Of a DNA stretch of 64,000 bases, positions 7,749-15,721 are shown one piece after another. The notes under the pieces are model-generated. The model did no database searches, had not been told where the DNA came from, and was given only the letters and a program-made list of their open reading frames with translations. Source of the DNA: Streptomyces paludis (lineage in GTDB: Bacteria; Actinomycetota; Actinomycetes; Streptomycetales; Streptomycetaceae). A program made the position numbers and the translations under genes. Numbering within the stretch: the first letter of the stretch is position 1; each line of letters begins with the position of its first letter. The DNA lies in contig NZ_CP031194.1 in the NCBI RefSeq assembly GCF_003344965.1, positions 4,836,001 to 4,900,000 of the forward strand. Direction: 5' to 3'.

Positions 7749-9494
7749 TCAGGGAGGCGCCGGGCCGTCCAGCTCCGCCAGCAGGGCCGCGCGCAGCCGC
7801 AGCGTGGCGACCAGCCGCTGGAACGCCTCCGACCAGTAGCCGTCCGCGCCGTGCCGGGTGTCCTCCGTCTCCGGCCCGTCGGGCGCGGCCGTGAGAAGGG
7901 CGAGCCGGTCCGCCTCCGCCGGGTCCAGACAGCGTTCGGCCAGGCCCATGACCCCGCTGAAGCTCCATGGATAGCCGCCCTCGTCCCGCGCGGTGCCCAG
8001 GGCGTCCACGACCGCGCGGCCGACCGGCTCCGCCCAGGGCACCGCGCAGACCCCCAGCAGCTGGAACGCCTCCGACAGACCGTGCGCCGCGATGAACGCG
8101 GCGATCCATCCGGACCGTTCGGCAGGCGGCAGCGTGGCGAGCAGCCGCGCCCGTTCGGCCAGCGACGAGGTGCCCGGTCCGGTGGCCGGCGCGGCCGAGG
8201 GCGGCCCTGGGGCGTGTTTCAGAAGTCCCGCCTGCCCGGAGGCGGACGGCGCTACTTCTGAAACACGCCCCAGCAGCGCGGCGGACCAGAGCGCGTCCCG
8301 CTGCCGGACGGCCGCCCGGCACCAGGCGGCGTGCAGCTCGTCCGCCCAGTCGTCCAGGACGGGCAGCGCGACGATCTCCTCCGGTGTCCGGCCGCCCAGC
8401 CTGGCCGGCCAGGTGGCCAGCGGCGCGGCCTCCACCAACTGCCCCAGCCACCACGACCGTTCACCCCGGCCGGCGGGCGCCGTTGGAACCACACCGTCAC
8501 GCCGCATGTCCGCGTCGCACTCGTGCGGCGCCTCGACCACGATGACTTGGCCGCCGCCCGTACGGTCCATGCTCACGCAGGTCGCCGCGCGGGCCGCCAT
8601 CCGGCGCGCGAACGCGGACCCGGGCAGCGCGGACAGCAACTCGGCCGCCGTGGCGCGGATATTGCGGCTTCGGTCCGACAGCGCCTCCTCCAGGAAGGGT
8701 TCGTCCGCCGGAGAGAGCCCGGTGCGCAGCGAGTCGAGGAACAGCAGCCGGTCCTCGGCGCGCTCGGTGGACCAGAGCGAGCCCAGCAGCTCCCGCGCCG
8801 CCGCCGGGTCCTCGGCCCGTACGGCGGACAGCAGCGCGATCCGCTCGGCGAACAGCCCTTCCGCCCAGAGCCGCCGGACCGCCTCGGTGTCCCGGACCGG
8901 TGGCAGGGCGCCGCTCCCCGACGCGTCGCGCAGCGCGAACCGCCACTCCGGATTGAGCCGGGCGAGCCACCGCCCGCGCGCCCCTGCGAACAGCAGTGCC
9001 CCCGGCCGCAGATCGGTACGGGCGCGAGCGGCGTCGAGCAGCGCGGGCAGTACGGCGGCGGGCGCGCGGTAGCCGCGCGCGTTGGCGGCGGCCAGCCACT
9101 GCGGCAGCAGCTCACCGAGGTCGGGCGCCGTGCCCCGGCGGCCCCCGCCGGCCCCCGCCGACCGGTCGGCCAGCAACTGCGCGAGCCGTGTCCCGGCCGC
9201 CTCCGGCACCGGCCGCCGGCCGTCGTACGGCGCGGGCTCGGGACGCGGCGCGGCACGCGCGGGACGCAGACCGGCCCTGCGCCGCACGGTGTGGAGCGCG
9301 GCGGCGTCCAGCAGCGCCAGGGGCGCGTCCGGGCCGCCGGCCGGCGGATCCGTCGGCGGGGGACGCCGGTCCGTACCGAGCAGCGCCGAGACGACGAGCT
9401 GCTCCCAGGAGGCGGTGAGGGCCCCGGCCGTGCCGGACGGGTTGGTCGTGGTGGTGGCGTGGGACGTAGTGGTGGCGTGGGACGTGGTGGTCAT
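7749..9494 (-). CDS. DUF5691 family protein (HEAT-like), with a palindromic repeat inserted in frame
   Basis: 581 residues from ATG 9494 (Shine-Dalgarno GGAGGAG). Not enzymatically characterised. Mostly helical with Leu/Ala-rich repeats resembling HEAT units (LWSTERAEDRLLFLDSLRTGL, FLEEALSDRSRNIRATAAELLSAL). The N-terminus has a low-complexity TTTSHATTTSH stretch coded by a GTGGCGTGGGACGTAGTG-like direct repeat. About 20 residues (GRVSEVAPSASG..., coded by 8207-8273) come from an inserted 67-bp perfect palindrome that keeps the frame open. It lies downstream of the truncated SWIM-family gene on the same strand, separated from it by a second, longer copy of the same repeat family. In Streptomyces this protein belongs with the AAA+/DUF5682/VWA genes next door. 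Confidence 0.8.
   Translation of the reverse strand: MTTTSHATTTSHATTTTNPSGTAGALTASWEQLVVSALLGTDRRPPPTDPPAGGPDAPLALLDAAALHTVRRRAGLRPARAAPRPEPAPYDGRRPVPEAAGTRLAQLLADRSAGAGGGRRGTAPDLGELLPQWLAAANARGYRAPAAVLPALLDAARARTDLRPGALLFAGARGRWLARLNPEWRFALRDASGSGALPPVRDTEAVRRLWAEGLFAERIALLSAVRAEDPAAARELLGSLWSTERAEDRLLFLDSLRTGLSPADEPFLEEALSDRSRNIRATAAELLSALPGSAFARRMAARAATCVSMDRTGGGQVIVVEAPHECDADMRRDGVVPTAPAGRGERSWWLGQLVEAAPLATWPARLGGRTPEEIVALPVLDDWADELHAAWCRAAVRQRDALWSAALLGRVSEVAPSASGQAGLLKHAPGPPSAAPATGPGTSSLAERARLLATLPPAERSGWIAAFIAAHGLSEAFQLLGVCAVPWAEPVGRAVVDALGTARDEGGYPWSFSGVMGLAERCLDPAEADRLALLTAAPDGPETEDTRHGADGYWSEAFQRLVATLRLRAALLAELDGPAPP
8207..8273. repeat. MITE-like palindromic repeat, short form (copy A), inside a coding region
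   Basis: Perfect 20-bp terminal inverted repeats (CTGGGGCGTGTTTCAGAAGT at 8207-8226 and its complement at 8254-8273) around a core CCCGCCTGCCCGG...GGCGGACGGCGCT. The core matches the two ends of the full-length copy B (9544-9725), so this is an internally deleted member of the family. It is inserted without breaking the DUF5691 frame. Confidence 0.85.
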
Positions 9495-9543
9495 GCGGAC
9501 TCCTCCGTATCGGATCCCGGCCCGTGCCGGGAGCAGACAGGGC

Positions 9544-9725
9544 CTGGACGAGTAAGTCCGAAGTCCCGTCTGCCCGGCGGCGCCCAGCACGCACGCTCGC
9601 CGCGTTCCCGAAATGCCCTAGTAGCTCCGCTACGAGGGCACCCCGGCGCCTTGCGATCGCACGCACCGGACACCGCCGGGCCCGCCCCAGGGGCGGACGA
9701 CGCTACTTCGGACTTACTCGTCTAG
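9544..9725. repeat. MITE-like palindromic repeat, full length (copy B)
   Basis: 182 bases with 21-bp terminal inverted repeats differing at one base (CTGGACGAGTAAGTCCGAAG left; the complement of CTAGACGAGTAAGTCCGAAG right). The core shares GCACGCACGCTCGCCGCGTT and CTTGCGATCGCACGCACC with copy C at 50524-50704. A central hairpin (GCCCTAGTAGC / GCTACGAGGGC) is kept in copy C as a hairpin of different sequence. It fills the gap between the truncated SWIM gene and the DUF5691 gene. Confidence 0.85.
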
Positions 9726-9726
9726 G

Positions 9727-10665
9727 TCAGGTGAGCGGCACCGGTCCCGGTATGTCCTCGGCCCAGGCCGTCAGCGGAAGGAAGCCGCGGTGGCCGAACT
9801 CGCCGAAGACGGTGACCGGTCCGCCGCCGGAGAGCGCCGCGAGCTTCCACAGCCCGGAGCGGGACAGCCCCGCCGACGCGAGGGGCAGCGCGGCGCCGCC
9901 CACCGCGTCCGCCAGCTGCCAGCCGCCCCCGGCCCCCGGCACCGGCACGACCTGGCACAGCGTCACCGGCAGTGCGTCCAGCCAGGGATCGGTCAGCAGC
10001 GCCGCGCCGTACGCCTCGATCGCCGCCTCCGTGGAACCGCCGGGCGGCGGCTCCACGATGGGGGCCGGCGCGCCGAACCGCTCACCCCAGTCGGCCCGGA
10101 GCTGCCCGGCGCCCGGGTGCGGCACGATCTCGGCGTCGATCATCAGGCCCACCGGCAGCTCCAGCGCCGGGGCCCGGCCCCCCGCGCCGAACGAGAGCAC
10201 CAGCGCCGAGCGCCCCGAATCCCGTCCGTACAGCCGGATCCGGCGCGTGACGAGCCTGCCGTCCGACGTGTCGTACCGCGCGAGCACCAGCCAGTGGTCC
10301 CGGACCGGCGGGCCCCCGGCGGACGAGGGGAGGCCGACCCGGGTGCGGACCGTGGCCGCCAGCGGCTCCGGCAGCCGGTCGCGGCCCTGCCATGCCGTGC
10401 TCAGCAGATGCAGCAGCGCGGACTCCTCCAGCAGCCGCGCCGGCCACCCGGGCCCCGAGCCGGGGATCGCCCCCAACTCCCGCACCCGGCCCGCCAGCCC
10501 GGGCGCCTGCGCGTCGACCATCCGGGCCGCCGTCTCCTCCCACATCCCGTCCCCCGACTGCTGCCCCGCGGCCAGCCCGCCGCGCAGCAGATCCGTCAGC
10601 CGCCGCTCCAACTCCGTCGCGCCCGCCGTGATCCGCGCGGCCCGCCGTTCCCCCGTCAGATTCAT
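9727..10665 (-). CDS. SWIM-family protein lacking its N-terminal SWIM zinc finger
   Basis: 312 residues. The sequence from GERRAARITAGATELERRL to the end matches, as I remember the family, the C-terminal two thirds of the Streptomyces SWIM zinc finger protein that goes with DUF5691. The first ~130 residues with the CxC...CxH finger are missing: the frame opens MNLTGERRAAR directly at the promoter. The ATG at 10665 lies 8 bases after a good -10, so the start of transcription and of translation coincide (leaderless). This fits a clean deletion that fused the first codons to the C-terminal part. Function unknown; without the finger it probably cannot bind nucleic acid or partner as the full protein does. 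Transcribed toward the DUF5691 gene. Confidence 0.75.
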   Translation of the reverse strand: MNLTGERRAARITAGATELERRLTDLLRGGLAAGQQSGDGMWEETAARMVDAQAPGLAGRVRELGAIPGSGPGWPARLLEESALLHLLSTAWQGRDRLPEPLAATVRTRVGLPSSAGGPPVRDHWLVLARYDTSDGRLVTRRIRLYGRDSGRSALVLSFGAGGRAPALELPVGLMIDAEIVPHPGAGQLRADWGERFGAPAPIVEPPPGGSTEAAIEAYGAALLTDPWLDALPVTLCQVVPVPGAGGGWQLADAVGGAALPLASAGLSRSGLWKLAALSGGGPVTVFGEFGHRGFLPLTAWAEDIPGPVPLT

Positions 10666-10672
10666 GTCCACG

Positions 10673-10695
10673 ACGTTAGAGCCCCCCACTGACAA
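10673..10695 (-). promoter_or_regulatory. Leftward RecA-NDp (PafBC-type) promoter, leaderless
   Basis: Minus strand TTGTCAGTG, 8 bases, TAACGT, an exact match to the damage-promoter motif. The ATG of the truncated SWIM gene follows 8 bases after the -10. Confidence 0.7.
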
Positions 10696-10721
10696 TCGCT
10701 CTGACCTGCGGATACGGCCGA

Positions 10722-10744
10722 TTGTCAGTGGCGTGGTGCACCGT
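10722..10744 (+). promoter_or_regulatory. Rightward RecA-NDp-like promoter
   Basis: TTGTCAGTG at 10722-10730, 8 bases, then CACCGT (weak -10: only A2 and T6 of TANNNT kept). It is a mirror image of the leftward promoter; the two TTGTCAGTG boxes form an inverted repeat 26 bases apart. The AAA+ gene start is at 10784 with its own Shine-Dalgarno. Confidence 0.5.
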
Positions 10745-10783
10745 GGAAACCCACATCGGGTCGAACGATCCGGAGGGGGAACC

Positions 10784-11938
10784 ATGACCGTGACCCAGAC
10801 CCAGTCCGACGCCCAAACCGACACCCAGACCGACACCCGAACCGAGCCCCAGACCGGCGCCGAGATCCTGCGCCCGCACGCCGAGGACGCGTTCGCCGAT
10901 GAGCTGACGGCCCTGGCCGCCGCCGACGACCGGCCGCGGCCCGCCGGCTGGCGGCTGTCGCCCTGGGCCGTGGCCACCTATCTGCTCGGCGGCACCCTGC
11001 CCGGCGGGACGCTGATCACACCGAAGTACGTGGGACCGCGCCGGATCGTCGAAGTCGCCGTCACCACCCTCGCCACCGACCGGGCGCTGCTGCTCCTCGG
11101 CGTGCCGGGCACGGCCAAGACCTGGGTCTCCGAACATCTCGCGGCGGCCGTCAGCGGTGACTCGACGCTGCTCGTCCAGGGCACCGCGGGCACACCCGAG
11201 GAGGCGATCCGGTACGGCTGGAACTACGCGCGGCTCCTCGCCGAAGGCCCCAGCCGCGCCGCGCTCGTCCCCAGCCCGGTGCTGCGGGCCATGGCGGAGG
11301 GGATGACCGCGCGCGTCGAGGAGCTGACGCGTATCCCCGCCGATGTGCAGGACTCGCTCATCACGATCCTCTCCGAGAAGACCCTGCCGGTGCCCGAGCT
11401 GGGGCAGGAGGTGCGGGCCGTCCGCGGCTTCAACCTGATCGCGACGGCCAACGACCGGGACCGCGGGGTCAACGAGCTGTCCAGCGCGCTCCGCCGCCGG
11501 TTCAACACCGTCGTCCTGCCGCTCCCCGCCGACCCGGAGGCGGAGGTCGGCATCGTCGCGCGCCGTGTCGACCAGCTGGGGCGCTCGCTCGGTCTGCCGG
11601 GCGGGCCCGAGGGCATCGACGAGATCCGCCGGGTCGTCACGGTCTTCCGCGAACTGCGCGCCGGCGTCACGGCCGACGGCCGCACGAGGCTCAAGTCCCC
11701 TTCGGGGACGCTCTCCACCGCCGAGGCGATCTCCGTCGTCACCAACGGCCTCGCCCTCGCCGCCCACTTCGGTGACGGTGTGCTGCGCCCCGGCGACCTG
11801 GCGGCGGGCATCCTCGGCGCGGTCGTCCGCGATCCGGCGGCGGACCGGGTGATCTGGCGGGAGTACGTGGAGACGGTCGTCCGCGAGCGCGACGGCTGGC
11901 AGGACTTCTACCGAGCCTGCCGCGAGGCCGGCGCGTGA
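10784..11938 (+). CDS. MoxR-type AAA+ ATPase
   Basis: 384 residues from ATG 10784 (Shine-Dalgarno CGGAGGGGG). A Thr/Gln-rich start (TQTQSDAQTDTQTDTRT) is followed by the AAA+ core: Walker A GVPGTAKT (106-113), a MoxR-like LLVQGTAGTPEEAIRYGWNYA segment, and sensor/arginine-finger region LIATANDRDRGVNELSSALRRRFN. MoxR ATPases act as chaperones with VWA-domain partners. The VWA protein is two genes downstream in the same operon, which supports this. Start overlaps: the next gene begins GTGA within this stop codon. Confidence 0.88.
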   Translation: MTVTQTQSDAQTDTQTDTRTEPQTGAEILRPHAEDAFADELTALAAADDRPRPAGWRLSPWAVATYLLGGTLPGGTLITPKYVGPRRIVEVAVTTLATDRALLLLGVPGTAKTWVSEHLAAAVSGDSTLLVQGTAGTPEEAIRYGWNYARLLAEGPSRAALVPSPVLRAMAEGMTARVEELTRIPADVQDSLITILSEKTLPVPELGQEVRAVRGFNLIATANDRDRGVNELSSALRRRFNTVVLPLPADPEAEVGIVARRVDQLGRSLGLPGGPEGIDEIRRVVTVFRELRAGVTADGRTRLKSPSGTLSTAEAISVVTNGLALAAHFGDGVLRPGDLAAGILGAVVRDPAADRVIWREYVETVVRERDGWQDFYRACREAGA

Positions 11939-14271
11939 CCACCGCGCGCGGGCCGCTGCTACTCGGGGTCAGGCACCACGGCCCCGGCTCCGCGCGGGCG
12001 GTCCGGGCCGCGCTCGACGCGGGCGCGCCCCGGGTCGTCCTGATCGAGGGGCCGCCCGAGGCGGATCCGCTGCTCGCGCTCGCCGCCGACCGGGCCATGC
12101 GGCCCCCGGTGGCGCTCCTGGCGCACGCCGTGGACGATCCGGGGCGCGCCGTGTTCTGGCCGCTGGCCGCGTTCTCCCCGGAGTGGGTCGCCCTGCGCTG
12201 GGCGCTGGACCACGGCGTACCGGCCCGGTTCATCGATCTGCCGGCCGCGCACTCCCTGGCGGCCGGGCCCGCGCCGGACGGCCCGGGTGACGACGGCGGG
12301 CCCGATCCGCTCGCCGCGCTCGCGGCTGCCGCCGGTCACGACAGCCCGGAGACCTGGTGGGAGGACGCCGTCGAGCACCGGGGGCCGGGGACCGGGTCCG
12401 GCGGCCCCTTCGCGCCGTTCGACGCCGTCGCCGAGGCGATGTCCGCGCTGCGCGAGGAGTACGGCGACGGCGGATCCGCGCGCGATCGGGTCCGCGAGGC
12501 CCATATGCGGCTTCAGTTGCGTTCGGCGCGCAAGGAGTTCGCGGAGCACGGCGACGCGGCGGTCGCCGTCGTCTGCGGCGCCTGGCATGTGCCCGCGCTG
12601 CGCGAGCGGACCACCCTCGCCGCCGACCGCGCCCTGTTGAAGGGGCTGCCGAAGGTCAGGACCGACATCACCTGGGTGCCCTGGACCCACCGCAGGCTGG
12701 CCCGCCGCAGCGGTTACGGCGCGGGCATCGACGCCCCCGGCTGGTACGGGCATCTCTTCGACGCGCCCGACCGGCCCGTGGAGCGCTGGCTCACGAAGGT
12801 CGCGGGGCTGCTGCGCGAGGAGGACCACCCCGTGTCGCCCGCCCATGTCATCGAGGCCGTACGGCTCGCCGAGGCCCTCGCCGCCCTGCGCGGCCGGCCG
12901 CTCGCCGGGTTGGCCGAGACCATGGACGCGGTCCGGGCCGTCCTGTGCGAGGGCTCCGACGTGCCGGTCGGGCTCATCAAGGAGCGGCTCGTCGTCGGTG
13001 ATGTGCTCGGTGAGGTCCCCGACACGGCGCCCGCCGTGCCGCTTCAGCGCGATCTCACCCGGCTCCAGCGCTCCCTGCGCCTCAAGCCGCAGGCCGGGGA
13101 GCGCGAGCTTGACCTCGACCTCCGTAAGGAGGGCGACGCGGCGAAGAGCGCGCTGCTGCACCGGCTGCGGCTGCTCGGCGTCGGCTGGGGCGAGCCCGCC
13201 GAAGGCAGGACGGGCACCGGCACCTTCCGGGAGGGCTGGCGGCTGCGCTGGGAGCCCGAACTCGCCGTACGGGTCGCGGAAGCCGGCGTCTGGGGCACGA
13301 CCGTGCTCGCCGCCGCGACCGCCAGGGCGGAGTCCCTGGCCCGCTCGGCGGTCACGCTCGCGGAGGTCACGGCGCTGGCCGAGAGCTGCCTCCCGGCCGC
13401 GCTGCCGGACGCCCTCCCCGTCGTCATGCGGGCCCTCGCGGACCGGGCCGCCCTGGACACCGATGTCGGCCGCCTCGCACGGGCGCTGCCGGCACTGGCC
13501 CGCGCGGCGCGGTACGGAGACGTACGGACCGGGACCGGCGCCAAGACCGGCAGCGGTACCGGCACCGCGGCTCTCGCGGAGGTCGCGGCCGGGCTCGCGG
13601 AACGCGTCTGTGTGGGGCTGCCGCCCGCCTGCGCCGGGCTCGACGCGGACGGCGCCGCCGAGATGCGCGGCCATCTCGACCGCGCACACACCGCCATCGG
13701 CCTGCTGACCGGCGGCCAGGACCGGGCCGGGGAGGCCGCCGGGCTGCGAGGGCGCTGGGAGGGCGTCCTCCACAGACTCGCGGAACGGGACACCGTGTCC
13801 GGCGGGATCCGGGGCCGGGCCGTCCGCCTGCTGCTGGACGACGGGCGACTCGACCGGGACCGGGCCGCCGTTCTGATGGGGCTCGCCCTGTCGCCCGGCG
13901 TCCCGCCCCCGGAGGCCGCCGCCTGGATGGAGGGCTTCCTGGGCGGCGCGCCGGGCGGCGGCCTGATCCTGGTCCACGACGAACGCCTTCTCGGCCTCGT
14001 CGACGCCTGGCTGACCGGGGTGGCGCCCGGCGCCTTCACGGACGTACTGCCGCTGCTGCGACGCACGTTCTCCGCGTACGAACCGGGCGTACGCCGCGCG
14101 CTGGGCGAGCGCGTACGGCGCGGGCCGGGCGGCGCCGGGGGCCCGGCCGGGCACGGGCCCGGCGCGCCGGGCTTCGGCCCCGGCCTGGACGAGGGCCGCG
14201 CCGACGCCGTAATGCCGCTCCTCACGCTCATCCTCGACAGGACCCACGATCTCGCGGAGGTGACGGGATGA
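11935..14271 (+). CDS. DUF5682 family protein
   Basis: 778 residues, GTG start overlapping the AAA+ gene by 4 bases (GTGA), so translation is coupled. Unknown function. Seen: an N-terminal LLLGVRHHGPGSARAV motif, VVLIEGPPEADPLL, RFIDLPAAH, and near residue 215 VAVVCGAWHVPALRERT. The spacing of these His-containing motifs recalls the TraB/TIKI/erythromycin-esterase-like fold, which is my inference only. The C-terminal half is Ala/Leu-rich and helical. It is one of the fixed partners of the AAA+ and VWA genes. Confidence 0.8.
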   Translation: MTTARGPLLLGVRHHGPGSARAVRAALDAGAPRVVLIEGPPEADPLLALAADRAMRPPVALLAHAVDDPGRAVFWPLAAFSPEWVALRWALDHGVPARFIDLPAAHSLAAGPAPDGPGDDGGPDPLAALAAAAGHDSPETWWEDAVEHRGPGTGSGGPFAPFDAVAEAMSALREEYGDGGSARDRVREAHMRLQLRSARKEFAEHGDAAVAVVCGAWHVPALRERTTLAADRALLKGLPKVRTDITWVPWTHRRLARRSGYGAGIDAPGWYGHLFDAPDRPVERWLTKVAGLLREEDHPVSPAHVIEAVRLAEALAALRGRPLAGLAETMDAVRAVLCEGSDVPVGLIKERLVVGDVLGEVPDTAPAVPLQRDLTRLQRSLRLKPQAGERELDLDLRKEGDAAKSALLHRLRLLGVGWGEPAEGRTGTGTFREGWRLRWEPELAVRVAEAGVWGTTVLAAATARAESLARSAVTLAEVTALAESCLPAALPDALPVVMRALADRAALDTDVGRLARALPALARAARYGDVRTGTGAKTGSGTGTAALAEVAAGLAERVCVGLPPACAGLDADGAAEMRGHLDRAHTAIGLLTGGQDRAGEAAGLRGRWEGVLHRLAERDTVSGGIRGRAVRLLLDDGRLDRDRAAVLMGLALSPGVPPPEAAAWMEGFLGGAPGGGLILVHDERLLGLVDAWLTGVAPGAFTDVLPLLRRTFSAYEPGVRRALGERVRRGPGGAGGPAGHGPGAPGFGPGLDEGRADAVMPLLTLILDRTHDLAEVTG

Positions 14272-15482
14272 CCACGGACCCGGACGTGCGGGAAGAGCGG
14301 CTGCGCCGCTGGCGGATGGTGCTCGGCGGGGACGGCGCCGACGGGACGGGACACGCCCTCACCGGCACGGACGCGGCGATGGACGGCGCGCTGACCGCCC
14401 TGTACGGAGCGGGAAACGGGACAGGGAGCCCCGGCCCGGGCTCCGGTCCCGGCCCCACCGCCGGGGGAGGCCGGGCGGCCGGGGGCGGCCGGGCCGGCGG
14501 TCTCGGCGGATCGGCGCCGTCCGTGGCGCGCTGGCTCGGCGACATCCGTACGTACTTCCCGAGCACCGTCGTCCAGGTCATGCAGCGCGACGCGATCGAC
14601 CGGCTCGGTCTCGCCTCGCTGCTGCTGGAGCCCGAGACCCTGGCGGCGGTCGAGCCCGACGTCCATCTCGTCGCCACCCTGCTCTCGCTCGGCAGGGCCA
14701 TGCCCGAGACCACCCGGGAGACCGCCCGCGCCGTCGTCCGCCAGGTCGTCCAGGACCTCGAACGGCGGCTCGCCGCCCGTACCCGCACCACGCTCGGCGG
14801 CGCGCTCGACCGCTCCGCGCGGATCAGCCGACCGCGCCACCGGGACATCGACTGGGACCGGACGATCCGCGCCAACCTCAAGAACCGGCTGCCGGAGCGC
14901 GGCACGATCGTCCCCGAACGGCTCGTCGGACACGGCCGGTCCTCCCGGGCGGTGCGCAAGGAGATCATCCTCTGCGTCGACCAGTCCGGGTCGATGGCCG
15001 CCTCCGTCGTCCACGCCGCCGTCTTCGGCGCGGTCCTGGCCTCCATGGGGTCCCTGGCCACTCGGCTCGTCGTCTTCGACACCGCCGTCGCCGACCTCAC
15101 CGATCAGCTCGCCGACCCCGTCGACGTGCTCTTCGGCACCCGGCTCGGCGGTGGCACCGACATCAACCGGGCGCTTACGTACTGCCGCTCCAGGATCACC
15201 CGTCCGGCGGACACCGTCGTCGTACTCATCAGCGATCTCTACGAAGGGGGGATACGCGACGGGATGACCGCGCGGGTCGCGGAGATGAAGGCGTCCGGCG
15301 TGGAGGTCGTGGCGCTGCTCGCGCTCTCGGACGAGGGGACGCCCGCCTACGACCGCGCGCACGCGGCGGCCCTCGCCGCGCTGGGGGTGCCCGCCTTCGC
15401 GTGCACGCCGGACCGCTTCCCGGAGGTGATGGCGGCGGCGCTGGAGAAACGCCCGATTCCTGTACCGGACACCGATCTGTGA
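14268..15482 (+). CDS. VWA domain protein (MoxR partner)
   Basis: 404 residues, ATGA overlap of 4 bases with the DUF5682 gene. A Gly/Pro-rich region (about 50-80) is followed by a helical segment and a von Willebrand A domain with a complete metal-ion-dependent adhesion site: DQSGSM (near residue 240), the Thr in GGGTDINRAL, and the Asp in LISDLYEGG. The CoxE-like VWA form is the usual partner of MoxR AAA+ ATPases. Last gene of the operon. It is followed by a pair of direct repeats rather than a clear terminator. Confidence 0.87.
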   Translation: MTTDPDVREERLRRWRMVLGGDGADGTGHALTGTDAAMDGALTALYGAGNGTGSPGPGSGPGPTAGGGRAAGGGRAGGLGGSAPSVARWLGDIRTYFPSTVVQVMQRDAIDRLGLASLLLEPETLAAVEPDVHLVATLLSLGRAMPETTRETARAVVRQVVQDLERRLAARTRTTLGGALDRSARISRPRHRDIDWDRTIRANLKNRLPERGTIVPERLVGHGRSSRAVRKEIILCVDQSGSMAASVVHAAVFGAVLASMGSLATRLVVFDTAVADLTDQLADPVDVLFGTRLGGGTDINRALTYCRSRITRPADTVVVLISDLYEGGIRDGMTARVAEMKASGVEVVALLALSDEGTPAYDRAHAAALAALGVPAFACTPDRFPEVMAAALEKRPIPVPDTDL

Positions 15483-15490
15483 AGGCGCGA

Positions 15491-15530
15491 TGTGACGGGT
15501 ATCACCGCTCTGTGACAGGTATCACCGCTC
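15491..15530. repeat. Two tandem 20-bp direct repeats upstream of sucC
   Basis: TGTGACGGGTATCACCGCTC followed at once by TGTGACAGGTATCACCGCTC (19 of 20 identical). Each unit contains the imperfect inverted repeat GTGAC..GGTATCAC. Located 192-231 bases upstream of the sucC start; a possible regulator site for sucCD. Confidence 0.75.
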
Positions 15531-15721
15531 ATGTGTGATCCGCGATTTAGGGACCCACGGCGCACGGGGATAACCTGCGAGGCGGACATGCCGCGTACCG
15601 GACAGCGTGTACGCCTCCCTCAGTGACAGTGCAGTCACGTTGCCCTTCGCGGCACGCCCACGCAGACAACGAACCCGCGATCACCAGGCTGCGGTTTTAA
15701 GAAGACAAGGGACGGACGCGC

